DNA from: Saccharum officinarum
Lineage: Eukaryota > Streptophyta > Magnoliopsida > Poales > Poaceae
Assembly (NCBI GenBank): GCA_020631735.1
Contig: CM036159.1
Span: forward strand, 94,784,656-94,848,655
DNA: 64,000 nucleotides
Direction: 5' to 3'
A program made the translations under genes and the position numbers. Below are positions 43,716 to 55,011 of this stretch, piece by piece; position 1 is the first letter of the stretch, and every line of letters starts with the position of its first letter. Under the pieces are notes generated by a model. That model worked only from the letters and a program-made list of their open reading frames with translations, was not told the DNA's origin and did not search any database.

Positions 43716-44913
43716 GGGAACGGTGGCGGTGACTGTGCTGGAAGACGCGCGACGTCGCGCTGGCGATCGAGGACTCGCCTGGAAGCCGGCCGAAGCCGCC
43801 CGGCGTCTCGCCGGCGCCCAAACCGTGCGGTGGTCGGCGGTGATTGGCCCGACACTGTAGCTCCGCCCCCAAACTTTGAATTTTCAAACTGTTTTCTCAA
43901 ATTACTCTCAAATTCATGTAACAACTTGAAAAACTTCCAATCTATGAAATCTTCAGAATTTCAAGCTCTACAAGTTTTGTATTGAACACTTTTTCAAATT
44001 ATAACTGGATTTTGAAATTTGAATTTAAACTCAAAAGGGGACACATTTTTCAGATTTGGTAATTTAGAAATTACTTTTGATTTTACATTGAAACTTCAAA
44101 ATCTCCAAACATAAAAGTTGTATATCTTGACCAGACCTACAACTTTGCTGTTCAAAACTTTTTCAAATTCTGCCTCCATTTTGAAATCTTAGTTTGGGGA
44201 CAAAAATGAATTAAATTTGAAATTTGTTTATTTTCAAAATTGCTCCACCTTTTTCACTAAAACTTTGAAAACTCAAAACACCAAAGTTGTAGCCCTTGAA
44301 AAGTTCTACAAACTTGGTTTTGAACTTTTTCCCAAATTTTGCTTAGATTTTGAATTATTTCAAAAGGGGTAAAACAGGGTTTTGAAATTTAGGGTTTTCG
44401 GAGGAATTTTAAATTGGAATTTGTTGCTACTTTGATTGGTGATTACTTAGTGATCAAAACCTCACCCAAGGGCATAATTTGGACCAACATGACATGGTTG
44501 ACCAAATGCCACTCTTGGTTGACCAATTAGCTTTTGAAATTCTTTTACATTTCTTCCCAGATTTGAATTTAAATTTGAATCAGAAAACTCGTGACAAGTT
44601 TTGGGACTCCAATTCAAATTCAAATTTGGAGCTTCATTTTAGATGTTGTACTTGAGCTCATACCCTACACTTGACACTAGTGTGCAACACAGTCGCACAC
44701 CTCAAATTACGCAGGGCATGGACTAAGTATTTGCGGTGGCATTCGAAATTAGGGTTTTCGGGTTCGGAGCACACCACTGAGAAACACATTCAACCTAGAT
44801 AAGTAAACTCGTTTTAGTTGATGCATAACAAGTTTAACCTAACAGGGATGCTTTGCAATGCATTATGATGACATGGCAGATTAATTAGCACTATAACACC
44901 CGGGGTGTTACAG

Positions 44914-44948
44914 CCCTTCCCCCTTAAAGAAATCTCGTCCCGAGATTT
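44914..44948 (-). promoter_or_regulatory. Polypurine tract and pre-PPT inverted repeat of gypsy-2
   Basis: On the minus strand AAATCTCG, GGA, CGAGATTT (44930-44948) precedes AAGGGGGAAGGG, which adjoins the LTR. It lies past the pol stop, so it is non-coding here. Confidence 0.75.
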
Positions 44949-45085
44949 AAAGCCTTGAGTTAAGTAATAGAAAAGGAAACGTGTCAAGCAAACACGTCCA
45001 AGACTTGTCTACAAAACAGGTAGGGGTTTTCTGCATTACAACGATTTTAAAAGGATAGGTTACAGTTTAAAGAGGAAATTGCAAC

Positions 45086-48000
45086 CTAGATAGAAGCAAA
45101 GAACTCCGGGAAATTCTCCAACAGGTAATCCTCCGATTCCCAGGTGGCTTCCTCTTCTGAATGTTGATTCCACTGTATTCTGTACCATTTAGTTGTTCTA
45201 CTGCGGGTAACACGATCTTTTTGATCCAAAACTCGGACAGGATATTCAGAATATGTCAAATCCGGTTCAAGTTCAACTCCCTCAACATCAACCACTTGAT
45301 CATGTACTTGTAGACACTTCTTCATTTGTGATACATGAAATACATTGTGCACTGCTGACAGTTGTTCAGGCAACTTTAACTTATATGCCACCTTTCCACA
45401 TTGTTGAATGATTTGAAAAGGACCAATATAACGTGGTGCGAGTTTGCCTCTGACTCCAAATCTGCTAACTCCTTTCATGGGTGATACTTTTAGATAAACA
45501 TAATCCCCTACTCGGAATACCAAAGGTCTACGCCTTTTATCAGCATAACTCTTTTGTCTGGACTGAGCAACTTTTAAATTATTCTGGATCTGTCGAACTT
45601 TTTCTTCTGTTTGTTTCACAAGATCAACACCGAAAAACCATCTTTCTCCCGGTTCTGACCAATTCAATGGAGTTCTGCACCTGCGGCCATACAATGCCTC
45701 AAACGGTGCCATTTTGATACTCTCTTGATAACTATTATTGTAAGAGAATTCTGCTAACGGTAACCACTCATCCCAAGTGTCTGAATAATTAAGTGCACAT
45801 GACCTTAACATATCTTCTAGAATTTGATTGACCCTTTCAGTCTGACCACTTGTCTGTGGATGATAAGCGGTACTGTGCAAAAGTTCTGTACCTAGGGACT
45901 CATGTAGGTGTCTCCAAAATTTGTTAACAAACTGCGTACCTCTATCTGATACAATGGTCTTTGGTACCCCATGAAGGCTCAGGATTCGTGCAATATAAAT
46001 TCTTGCATAAGTTATAGCAGAATAGTCCACCTTAACTGGAATAAAATGAGATGACTTTGTCAGTCGGTCCACAATGACCCAAATTGAATCAAAGCCTCTT
46101 GAGGTCTTAGGTAACCCAGTAATGAAATCCATACTGATATCTTCCCATTTCCAGGATGGAATGGGCAAGGGTTGTAACATTCCTGCCGACTTCAGGTGTA
46201 CTGCCTTCACTTTACAACAAGTGTCACATCTGGCAACATATTTGGCGATCTCAATTTTCATTTTGGTCCACCAGAATTGTTGTTTCAAATCTTGATACAT
46301 CTTATTACTCCCTGGATGAATAGAAAACCTTGTCCTATGTGCTTCATCAAGAATGAGTCGACGTAACTCTGGAACCTTTGGGACCACTAGCCGGTTCTTA
46401 AACCACAATACATCTGCATCATCAATACTGAAATCTGTCGGTTGACCAGTTCTAACTTTTTCTTTGATGTGAGTTATTCCGGAATTCTTTCTCTGAGCAG
46501 ACACAATCTGATCTTTGATTGTTGATTCCACTGTGACATTAGTCAACTGACCTTGTGGAACTATTTCAATATTCAACCTTTCCAACTCATAACACAAACT
46601 GTAATCCATTGGCTGCACAGTCGTACAATGGCAACGATTCTTTCTACTGAGTGCATCAGCAACTACATTCGCTTTTCCAGGGTGATAGTGTACTTCTAAA
46701 TCATAGTCCTTTATTAACTCAAGCCACCTTCTTTGCCTCATATTCAATTCTGACTGAGTAAAGATATACTTTAAGCTCTTGTGATCTGTATACATGTGGC
46801 AAGTATTACCTAACAAGTAATGACGCCAGATTTTTAATGCATGAACCACAGCTGCTAGTTCAAGATCATGTGTCGGATAATGTTCTTCATGGCGCTTCAA
46901 CTGTCTCGAGGCATAAGCAATGACTCTGCCTTCTTGCATCAATACGCAACCAAGGCCAATACCTGAGGCATCACAGTAAACATCAAATGGCTTTTCTATA
47001 TCTGGTTGTGCCAAAACTGGAGCAGTTGTCAATGATTTTTTTAAAATTCTAAAAGCTTTTTCACATTCTGGAGACCATATGAACTTAGTTTGATTCTTCA
47101 ACAACTCTGTGATTGGCTTGGCTACCTTTGAAAAGTCAGGTATGAATCGACGGTAATAACCCGCCATTCCCAGAAAACTTCGGACTTCATGAACTGAGAT
47201 TGGTGGTTTCCAATTCAGAATATCTTCCACTTTGCCAGGATCTACTGCTACTCCTTCGGCTGACAACACATGTCCTAAGAATTGCACTTCTCTTAACCAA
47301 AACTCACATTTACTGAACTTGGCATACAGTTGGTGATCTCTCAGACGAGTCAGAACAACTCTGAGATGCTCAACATGCTCTTCTTCACTTTTGGAGTATA
47401 CCAGAATATCATCAATAAAAACAACCACAAACTTGTCAAGTTCCGGCATGAAAACTGAATTCATCAGATACATGAAATGTGCCGGTGCATTAGTGAGACC
47501 AAAAGACATAACTAGGTACTCATACAGTCCATATCTGGTGGTGAATGCAGTCTTTGGGATATCTTCAGGTCGAATCTTGATTTGATGGTACCCTGATCGA
47601 AGATCAATCTTGGAAAATACCTTTGCCCCCGCAAGCTGATCAAAGAGTAGATCAATGCGAGGCAACGGATATTTATTCTTAATGGTTACTTCATTCAGCG
47701 GTCGATAGTCAACACACATCCTTAAAGTCTGATCCTTCTTCTTGACAAAAAGAGCTGGACATCCCCATGGTGAGGAACTGGGTCTGATAAAACCTTTGTC
47801 ACGTAACTCTTGCAATTGATCCTTAAGTTCTGCCAATTCATTGGGTGGCATTCTGTAAGCTCTCCGGGATATTGGGGCAGTACCCGGTTTTAACTCAATC
47901 ACAAACTCTACATCTCTGTCCGGTGGCAGACCTGGTAGATCATCTGGAAACACATCCGGAAATTCACAGACTACCGGTATATCACAAATCTCATGTACTG

Positions 48001-49555
48001 AAGTTGCACATATACTTTCAACTGTTCTCTTCGGGATAGGAAGTTGGATAAGAAGATGAGATTTATTATCTGGCAGGTTCAACCTTATAGTTCTGTGCAG
48101 TGCATCTATAAGGGCTCCTCTTTGGTACATCCAATTCATACCCAGGATTACATCTATATCCTGTTTCTGTAATATTATCATTGAGGTAGGGAATATATGC
48201 CCACCTAACTCTATAGGTACGTCACGTACCATCTCCTTAGTACACAGTCGTCCCCCGGGCGACTGGATAAAGAAATCCTCTTGTGTTCCCATAATTGGAA
48301 TGTCATACTTAACAACAAAGGTGCGATTTATGAATGTATGCGATGCACCTGAATCAAATAACAGTACTGCTGGATGATTAGCAACAGGGAACATACCCAT
48401 CATAACAGGTTCTCCCTCTGGGATTGCACTTGCTTGAGTGTAGAATACACGTCCGGTCTTCTTCTTCTCACCCTTACCCTTCTGAACATTCAGATTATTG
48501 TTCTTACTCTGAGGTTGTTGCTGTTGTGGTACGGGAGCTCTGGGATAATTAGGATTGTACTGCCTTGGATACGGGCAATCCTTGGAAAAGTGGCCTGGCT
48601 TTCCACAGTTGTAGCAGGGAAAGTTATGGGTTACTGGAGTCTGGTTTCGAATACCAGGGGCATTCGGCTGCTGTGGATATTGCGGAATTGCGGCAGGACG
48701 GAAAAACGTCTGCGGCTGAGCTTGGTACTGCGGTGGACGATAAGTTGGGCGGAAATGGTTCTGAGGGTGATAAACAAACTTCTGGCGTTTCTTAATGCCG
48801 CCAGACGGACTTGAAAACACTGGCTTCTTTTTCTTCGACTCCTTGTGCAGTCGGGACTTCTCTTCTGACGCAATAGCCACATTGACTATCTCATGGTAAG
48901 TAGCATTATAGCAGGTGACTAATGCTTCCTGGATTCTGGTACTCAAACCTCTCATGAAACAACTCTTCTTCTTTGCATCGGTATTCACATATTCAGCTGC
49001 ATACTGGGACAGATGATTGAATTTGCCCACATATTGTAGAACTGTCTGGTTCCCTTGCTTCAGTGAGAGAAACTCCTCTAGCTTCATGGCCATGACACCA
49101 TCTGGGATATAATGTGCTCTAAAGGCTTCACGAAACTCCTGCCAAGTGACACGGTGGCCAGCAGGCTGTGCGGCGACTAGATTCGCCCACCACGCCCCTG
49201 CGGCACCTCTGAGTTGTTGTGCTGCAAACACAGGCTTCTGGTGCTCTGTGCACTGTAAAAGTTCAAACTTCTGCTCCATGGTACGGAGCCAGTCATCCGC
49301 CTCTAGCGGCTCATCTGCCTTTGAGAACACTGGTGGACGGGTATCGGTGAAATCCACATAAGTGGTTTCCCCTCCATTGTTACGGCCTCGACGACCCTGA
49401 TTCCCATTCTGATTCTGATTCTGAGCCAACAGGGTAGTGGCATTAACCAGTGCGGCAATAGCTTCTGCCAAGGTAGGTGGAAACGGTGGGGGATTCGGAT
49501 TATGGTCCCCTTCCTGGGAAGTTCCAGTACCGTCCATCTGTTGTACACAAACCAT
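45086..49555 (-). CDS. Gypsy-2 gag-pol polyprotein, uninterrupted
   Basis: One frame of 1489 codons. The likely start is Met7 (49537), directly after an acceptor-like GTACAACAG. Gag core ([39 protein letters not shown]) spans about 65-230; zinc knuckle [14 protein letters not shown] about 315; protease [11 protein letters not shown] about 398; RT with [13 protein letters not shown] and [11 protein letters not shown] about 712; RNase H from [12 protein letters not shown] (about 857) to DALSRK (about 969); integrase zinc site (HPGSNK...CDTCC) about 1075-1120, then [14 protein letters not shown] and SGQTERVN as D,D,E. The C-terminus (about 1440-1489: [25 protein letters not shown]) resembles a chromovirus chromodomain. 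It provides capsid, replication and integration. All catalytic motifs are present and no stop interrupts them, so the copy may be competent. Order protease-RT-RH-IN defines Ty3/gypsy. Confidence 0.95.
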   Translation of the reverse strand: MVCVQQMDGTGTSQEGDHNPNPPPFPPTLAEAIAALVNATTLLAQNQNQNGNQGRRGRNNGGETTYVDFTDTRPPVFSKADEPLEADDWLRTMEQKFELLQCTEHQKPVFAAQQLRGAAGAWWANLVAAQPAGHRVTWQEFREAFRAHYIPDGVMAMKLEEFLSLKQGNQTVLQYVGKFNHLSQYAAEYVNTDAKKKSCFMRGLSTRIQEALVTCYNATYHEIVNVAIASEEKSRLHKESKKKKPVFSSPSGGIKKRQKFVYHPQNHFRPTYRPPQYQAQPQTFFRPAAIPQYPQQPNAPGIRNQTPVTHNFPCYNCGKPGHFSKDCPYPRQYNPNYPRAPVPQQQQPQSKNNNLNVQKGKGEKKKTGRVFYTQASAIPEGEPVMMGMFPVANHPAVLLFDSGASHTFINRTFVVKYDIPIMGTQEDFFIQSPGGRLCTKEMVRDVPIELGGHIFPTSMIILQKQDIDVILGMNWMYQRGALIDALHRTIRLNLPDNKSHLLIQLPIPKRTVESICATSVHEICDIPVVCEFPDVFPDDLPGLPPDRDVEFVIELKPGTAPISRRAYRMPPNELAELKDQLQELRDKGFIRPSSSPWGCPALFVKKKDQTLRMCVDYRPLNEVTIKNKYPLPRIDLLFDQLAGAKVFSKIDLRSGYHQIKIRPEDIPKTAFTTRYGLYEYLVMSFGLTNAPAHFMYLMNSVFMPELDKFVVVFIDDILVYSKSEEEHVEHLRVVLTRLRDHQLYAKFSKCEFWLREVQFLGHVLSAEGVAVDPGKVEDILNWKPPISVHEVRSFLGMAGYYRRFIPDFSKVAKPITELLKNQTKFIWSPECEKAFRILKKSLTTAPVLAQPDIEKPFDVYCDASGIGLGCVLMQEGRVIAYASRQLKRHEEHYPTHDLELAAVVHALKIWRHYLLGNTCHMYTDHKSLKYIFTQSELNMRQRRWLELIKDYDLEVHYHPGKANVVADALSRKNRCHCTTVQPMDYSLCYELERLNIEIVPQGQLTNVTVESTIKDQIVSAQRKNSGITHIKEKVRTGQPTDFSIDDADVLWFKNRLVVPKVPELRRLILDEAHRTRFSIHPGSNKMYQDLKQQFWWTKMKIEIAKYVARCDTCCKVKAVHLKSAGMLQPLPIPSWKWEDISMDFITGLPKTSRGFDSIWVIVDRLTKSSHFIPVKVDYSAITYARIYIARILSLHGVPKTIVSDRGTQFVNKFWRHLHESLGTELLHSTAYHPQTSGQTERVNQILEDMLRSCALNYSDTWDEWLPLAEFSYNNSYQESIKMAPFEALYGRRCRTPLNWSEPGERWFFGVDLVKQTEEKVRQIQNNLKVAQSRQKSYADKRRRPLVFRVGDYVYLKVSPMKGVSRFGVRGKLAPRYIGPFQIIQQCGKVAYKLKLPEQLSAVHNVFHVSQMKKCLQVHDQVVDVEGVELEPDLTYSEYPVRVLDQKDRVTRSRTTKWYRIQWNQHSEEEATWESEDYLLENFPEFFASI

Positions 49556-49730
49556 GTTTATTTACATTGCTTTATTGAATTAAAAAGCAGTTAGGACAGA
49601 ACTTGTATACAAACACAAACTTATCTTACATTATTTCATTACAAACTTGCTCACAAGCAAGAAACCACCCACTAAGGTTCTTAGAAAGCAGGAAAGACTA
49701 CTATATTACACAACCATCCATGTCGACCCT

Positions 49731-50246
49731 TCACTCCTCATCATCATCGCTGATCACGATCACTTCCTCCTCATTCTCTGGAGCACTTGCACCAGTGACA
49801 TGACTTGCATCATCCCCACTTTCCATCATGGGTTCATCTTCTTCTGGATCTTCTTCATTGTCCTCTCCATCAGGAACAACCACGGCACCAACATCATCTT
49901 CCACTGCCTGGGGCTGATGATTGGGATTCATCAGATCATTTAGCCTATGCACTTCCTCATGCAGAACTGTGTTGTACTGCTCCAGGTGTGTCACATAAAG
50001 CTCCAACTCACGAACACGAGCCCTGGCTTCTGTCTCCTTTTCCAGAGACTCATTCAGGAACTGTTTCCAAAAACGCATGTTGCGCTTCAGTCGCTCCACT
50101 TCTGATGTAAGCCTTGCAACCTCTGACTCCGAATCCGGGTTCGGATTACGGCTACTGCTTGCTCCATCAACTCTGGCGGCCAACTGATGACGCGGCACTC
50201 CTTGCGGACCCGTTTTCTTGCGAGGAGTCGTCTTCACACGTGCCAT
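49731..50246 (-). CDS. Gypsy-2 extra gene: H3-tail-like N-terminus, coiled coil, acidic SIM-like tail
   Basis: 171 residues, start at 50246 directly after acceptor-like TTGTTTTAG plus one G. The N-terminus MARVKTTPRKKTG, then VPRHQLAAR, aligns with H3 residues 1-24 at about 13 positions (A1, R2, K4, T6, R8, K9, T11, G12 and P-R-x-Q-L-A), with S10 changed to K. Residues about 40-118 form a coiled coil ending LEQYNTVLHEEVHRL, which matches the gypsy-1 protein. The C-terminus is strongly acidic (EDNEEDPEEDEP) and ends EEVIVISDDDEE: V162-I165 followed by Ser and acids fits a SUMO-interacting motif. The globular middle domain of the gypsy-1 protein is absent. The gene lies between the primer site and gag, same strand. 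Intact, no stops. Function is unknown; nuclear or chromatin contact is inferred. Confidence 0.8.
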   Translation of the reverse strand: MARVKTTPRKKTGPQGVPRHQLAARVDGASSSRNPNPDSESEVARLTSEVERLKRNMRFWKQFLNESLEKETEARARVRELELYVTHLEQYNTVLHEEVHRLNDLMNPNHQPQAVEDDVGAVVVPDGEDNEEDPEEDEPMMESGDDASHVTGASAPENEEEVIVISDDDEE

Positions 50247-50615
50247 CCTAAAACAAGACAGAATTAGGACGATAAGAACAGATAGGAGGGATCTGAAGGT
50301 TAGCATGAATAGGATTGAACCTTACTTAACCCAAACCACTTTAAAAGGGAAGGTAACTTAAGCAGGTTAATTAAACATGATGCATGCATCGTACTTACGA
50401 TCTAACAGAAAGATTTAAGTAACACAAGCAATCTTTATAACATAGGGCACTATACATGATACTTCACTACGAAGCTTTCAAATATGAGCTAAGGAAACTA
50501 TAGAATAGATTAAGATAAGCAAAAGCAATTTGGACCAAAATATCAATATTAAGTTTGTTGACCCAAATCATTTTGAAGTTTTACAAGGTAATACTACAAT
50601 AACCCGAGTGATTAT

Positions 50616-50627
50616 GCTCTGGTACCA
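50616..50627 (-). other. Gypsy-2 primer-binding site
   Basis: On the minus strand TGGTACCAGAGC, two bases from the LTR end, close to the initiator-Met-tRNA complement. Confidence 0.75.
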
Positions 50628-51055
50628 GCTGTCACAGAACCTCCTAATTACGATGGCCCACAAGTACACTTCATTGTCATAATGACCTCTGACAGTCGTA
50701 CTTATGTTCACCATAACTTAAAAGGCCTGCTTTCCTCCGAACAGGATCCAATCACAGGAGTATTGCAATATTACAACAGTTTATTCAAAATATTCAACAG
50801 AGTAAAGTAGCGGAAGTCTTACAATAACATAGATTACAAACCAGTTTTTCAAACTTCAAACCTTATGTAACATTATTACAAACCATTAGTAGAGAAGTAT
50901 CGGTAGTAACTTTATTACATCACACAAGCGAGATGCCTTGCCCAAAGGCCACACAATCTACTCGTCGTCACTGTCTTCAACCACGACGGTCATGCAACAA
51001 GGCTCGAAGCAGACTTGTTCATGAACCGCACCTGCAACAAGGGGTTAACAAACCC

Positions 51056-51084
51056 TGAGTACGAGAGTACTCAACAAGACTTAC
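51056..51084 (-). promoter_or_regulatory. Splice-site sequence and stem-loop, gypsy-2 5' LTR
   Basis: Minus strand GTAAGT begins at 51084; the stem TGAGTAC/GTACTCA spans 51073-51056 with loop TCTC. Splicing from here to 50247 would remove 837 nt and place the H3-like ATG one base past the junction; splicing to 49537 would expose the gag ATG. Confidence 0.6.
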
Positions 51085-53511
51085 CCGACTAAGACAAAGA
51101 CTCCAAGGGCATGCTAGCTTTAGGGAATCAAGGTACGGGTAATCAAGAATCAAATTTTCTTTTGCAGAAAAGCTTACTAAGGTAAGTCCTTATCTTCAAT
51201 ATTTTACTTTTACCATTGATGGTTCATTAACCAATTCTAGGTGATCCTAATCTAGATCAAAGTAATTATCATCAAAACCTTTCTCATTCTTTCTTTCAAT
51301 TCCAGTTCTTAACTACGATGCAAGTCAGGCGATCGAGTCTCCATAACCGAGGAGCAACGACGATTCGAACCGATTATACCCAGCTGGGGATCTCTAACAT
51401 CACGACATATGTAGAACCGAATCTTGCATATATCAACCCTCATTTAGATCTCCCAAAACCAGAACGTGTCCATCGCCACCCGAGAGTACAGTACTCCTCG
51501 AACCCGACCAAATTCTAGCCCCGAGGGTACACGCTACTCTCGCCATCTCTCCACTCCCAGTGCGAGGTTAGACGTTCTCGTAATGGAATCACCAACATTT
51601 TGGGCTTACCCAAGGCATGAGGTTAGTTGCAAAGTCTCGAACACAACAGGCTTACAACGAACGGGCCTTAACTGACAAGGCGGAAACAATACATTGAGAC
51701 TCCTTTCCCAATGCATGTTAGCAGTGGCCAAACCACCCGCCCGATCTTTCAAGTTCATTCTCATATTTCAATATTCATTCGATATGCCGTCATGGCTATG
51801 TAAACATTTCATTTAAAAGCTTAACTTCTAAGCATAGCGAAGCATACTACGCATTTTCAGTAAAAACAGGTATCAAGGTTGATATCACAATAATCAAGGA
51901 TGATAATGCAGCAATTAGGTTATCACTCAACTCCTAATTACTTAATGCAGTAAACCATATTATAAATAATAAAACATTTGTAAAATTCAAGGTAGGGTTT
52001 AAATGCACCGGGGCTTGCCTTGTTCGCACACGACGACTGACTCAGACTCGAGGACTCCAACGTCAGGTCCGAAACCCACCGACGATCGCTCTTCTCCGGA
52101 AGCTTGATCGACGACTTCGGCTTCTTCGAAAGCGGAGACTACACGAATACATAACATGCTTTAACATGATGCTCGATGATAAACATGATGCTTGATGATA
52201 ACATGCTACGAGTTACGACTTGAGTACAACTTACTTCTACGGTACAGTCGCAAACAGAAAACCTACTAACTAGAAGCGACGATTCCAGCGATACCAGCTT
52301 TTAACCTAACAAGTTACTAACGAGCTCAATCATGAAATTAAGGTGCCAAAGATCACCAAAGGGTAGTGACCTAAGGACATCACTCAATCAAAAGGCACAC
52401 AACACTTAAAGTTCTCAAATTAACATTTATTTTCTATTTAACTAATTAGGGCATAATTAGGAGTTGATCAAATTTTACCTAATCAAGCTCAAACTTTTTC
52501 TATGGGTTAAGAATGAATTACAACAGTGTTATAATAAATTTCATAATTTTTGGATTAATAAATTAATTATTAAAATTCCAGAAAGTTGCATTTAATCTTT
52601 AATGAAACTAATTAATTCTACTGCACAAAGTATTCAAATTCGTGATTTAACATTTTTCCTAGATAGTTTATACATTGAGAAGCTTACACAAAAATTTTCA
52701 TAAATTTTGGAACTCTACACAATTTTTAATGAAATAAACAAATAGCAACACTATTCATTTATTTGAAAAAGAAAACAAAAACGAAAATCCGAACCGGGCC
52801 GATCTCCTCTTCCCTCCGGTCCGGCCCAGCCGAGCGGCCCGCTCGCGCGCGCCCGCGCTCGCGCTCGCGCTCGGCCCAGCGACGCGGCCCAGCAGCGCGG
52901 CCTGCCCGCGCGCTGGCTCTCTCTCTCTCGCTGACACCGCGTCCCCACATGTCATCCCTCACCTCCGCTCGCTCCCGCGTGCCCGCGCGCTCGCCCGCGG
53001 TGACCGGCCGATGACCGAAGCCTCGGTCGACCAACCGAGCGATCCGACAGCCTCTACGCGACCTACGAACCCGTTTTGCTAACTTGCAGCTCGTCTCGAG
53101 CTCCGGCGACAGCTCACCGACGACGGTGGCGGCTCGACAACCACGGTGACCGGCGACTCGATGGTACAACACGGTAGCGGTTAAATTAGTGCGAGGAAAA
53201 CGATCAGGAGCTCACAGCGGTGACGATGGCGGTCTCGGGGAGGACGGAGAGAAGCCGGAGTGGCCTGGCCACGGGAAGGCGACGATGGCGGTGCTCCGAC
53301 CGGAGTTGGGCACGGGAGCGGGCGGCTGTGGTGATCTAGGCGGAGTTAAGCTCGCTCGGGTGGTTCACGAGGTGCGCGAGGATGAGGCGGAGCTAATGGT
53401 GCGGTTGGCGTGGCTGGAGGTGGCTCGACGGCGGCAGCGGCGAGCGGCGGAGCTGCGGTGGCGGCGGTGGCGAAAACAGGGAAAATGAAAATCGCCACTG
53501 TGAGCTCGACG

Positions 53512-53519
53512 TATATATA
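53512..53519 (-). promoter_or_regulatory. TATA box of gypsy-2 (5' LTR)
   Basis: TATATATA in the same context as the 3' LTR copy; presumed promoter for the genomic transcript. Confidence 0.55.
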
Positions 53520-54711
53520 GGGAACGGTGGCGGTGACTGTGCTGGAAGACGCGCGACGTCGCGCTGGCGATCGAGGACTCGCCTGGAAGCCGGCCGAAGC
53601 CGCCCGGCGTCTCGCCGGCGCCCATACCGTGCGGTGGTCGGCGGTGATTGGCCCGACACTGTAGCTCCCCCCCCAAACTTTGAATTTTCAAACTGTTTTC
53701 TCAAATTACTCTCAAATTCATGTAACAACTTGAAAAACTTCCAATCTATGAAATCTTCAGAATTTCAAGCTCTACAAGTTTTGTATTGAACACTTTTTCA
53801 AATTATAACTGGATTTTGAAATTTGAATTTAAACTCAAAAGGGACACATTTTTCAGATTTGGTAATTTAGAAATTACTTTTGATTTTACATTGAAACTTC
53901 AAAATCTCCAAACATCAAAGTTGTATATCTTGACCAGACCTACAACTTTGCTGTTCAAAACTTTTTCAAATTCTGCCTCCATTTTGAAATCTTAGTTTGG
54001 GGACAAAAATGAATTAAATTTGAAATTTGTTTATTTTCAAAATTGCTCCACCTTTTTCACTAAAACTTTGAAAACTCAAAACACCAAAGTTGTAGCCCTT
54101 GAAAAGTTCTACAAACTTGGTTTTGAACTTTTTCCCAAATTTTGCTTAGATTTTGAATTATTTCAAAAGGGGTAAAACAGGGTTTTGAAATTTAGGGTTT
54201 TCGGAGGAATTTTAAATTGGAATTTGTTGCTACTTTGATTGGTGATTACTTAGTGATCAAAACCTCACCCAAGGGCATAATTTGGACCAACATGACATGG
54301 TTGACCAAATGCCACTCTTGGTTGACCAATTAGCTTTTGAAATTCTTTTACATTTCTTCCCAGATTTGAATTTAAATTTGAATCAGAAAACTCGTGACAA
54401 GTTTTGGGACTCCAATTCAAATTCAAATTTGGAGCTTCATTTTAGATGTTGTACTTGAGCTCATACCCTACACTTGACACTAGTGTGCAACACAGTCGCA
54501 CACCTCAAATTACGCAGGGCATGGACTAAGTATTTGCGGTGGCATTCGAAATTAGGGTTTTCGGGTTCGGAGCACACCACTGAGAAACACATTCAACCTA
54601 GATAAGTAAACTCGTTTTAGTTGATGCATAACAAGTTTAACCTAACAGGGATGCTTTGCAATGCATTATATGATGACATGGCAGATTAATTAGCACTATA
54701 ACACCCGGGGT

Positions 54712-54811
54712 NNNNNNNNNNNNNNNNNNNNNNNNNNNNNNNNNNNNNNNNNNNNNNNNNNNNNNNNNNNNNNNNNNNNNNNNNNNNNNNNNNNNNNNNN
54801 NNNNNNNNNNN
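54712..54811. other. Assembly gap (100 N) at the gypsy-2/gypsy-3 boundary
   Basis: The left side stops about six bases short of the gypsy-2 LTR end. The right side starts within the last 190 bp of the gypsy-3 5' LTR. The rest of the copia element, a target duplication and most of a >4 kb LTR are unaccounted for, so the true gap is probably several kilobases. Confidence 0.7.
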
Positions 54812-54997
54812 AATGGTTGTAACATGTGACTTGTTTATGTTGAATGTACTACGATCTTGGCTTGTATGTTGGGTTGGTTTAAAATCCCTCGTGATTTCAT
54901 TGGACTACCGGAGTTATATGGGCTCAAGTGCGAGAATTTGATCATTTCGGTGATTGTTTTGTACTTGTGCTCTTATAATTTGGACGGTTCTGTTACA
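54812..54997 (+). repeat. Gypsy-3 5' LTR, last 186 bp
   Basis: Aligns by eye with the gypsy-1 LTR end (ACGATCTTGGCT, TTGGACTACCGG, GGACGGTTCTGTTACA). Confidence 0.8.
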
Positions 54998-54999
54998 GC

Positions 55000-55011
55000 T
55001 GGCATCGGAGC
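55000..55011 (+). other. Gypsy-3 primer-binding site
   Basis: TGGCATCGGAGC, identical to gypsy-1, two bases after the LTR. Confidence 0.75.

Larger units (their letters stand above)
40824..44912 (-). repeat. Gypsy-2 3' LTR
   Basis: 4089 bp. It contains a TATA box at 43708-43715 (minus strand), GC-rich leader sequence at 42957-43690 and the splice-site/stem-loop at 41250-41278. Small frames on both strands are shadows of GC-rich sequence. Confidence 0.95.
40824..54711 (-). mobile_element. Gypsy-2: Tekay/Del-like chromovirus, minus strand, coding-intact
   Basis: Two direct 4.1 kb LTRs (40824-44912 and 50630-54711, the latter cut by the gap) flank a 5.7 kb internal region. That region holds a primer-binding site, an H3-tail-like gene, a single gag-pol frame and a polypurine tract. 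In element orientation the LTR reads TGTAACACCCCGG to CTGTGACA. The left flank GAAGC (40819-40823) is one copy of the presumed target duplication; the other would fall in the gap. LTR copies differ by roughly 25 substitutions by eye over 4.08 kb, about 0.6 percent. Confidence 0.92.
50630..54711 (-). repeat. Gypsy-2 5' LTR, lacking the outermost few bases
   Basis: Near-identical to 40824-44912. The run of N starts where GTTACA should follow. It contains the minus-strand TATA box 53512-53519. The R/U5 leader from there to the LTR end would be about 2.85 kb. Confidence 0.95.

Noticed and set aside
42949..43924. GC-rich frames of up to 138 codons in the gypsy-2 LTR, repeated at 52751-53728
   Set aside because: Frame breaks differ between the two near-identical LTR copies (single-base indels), so they are not conserved proteins.
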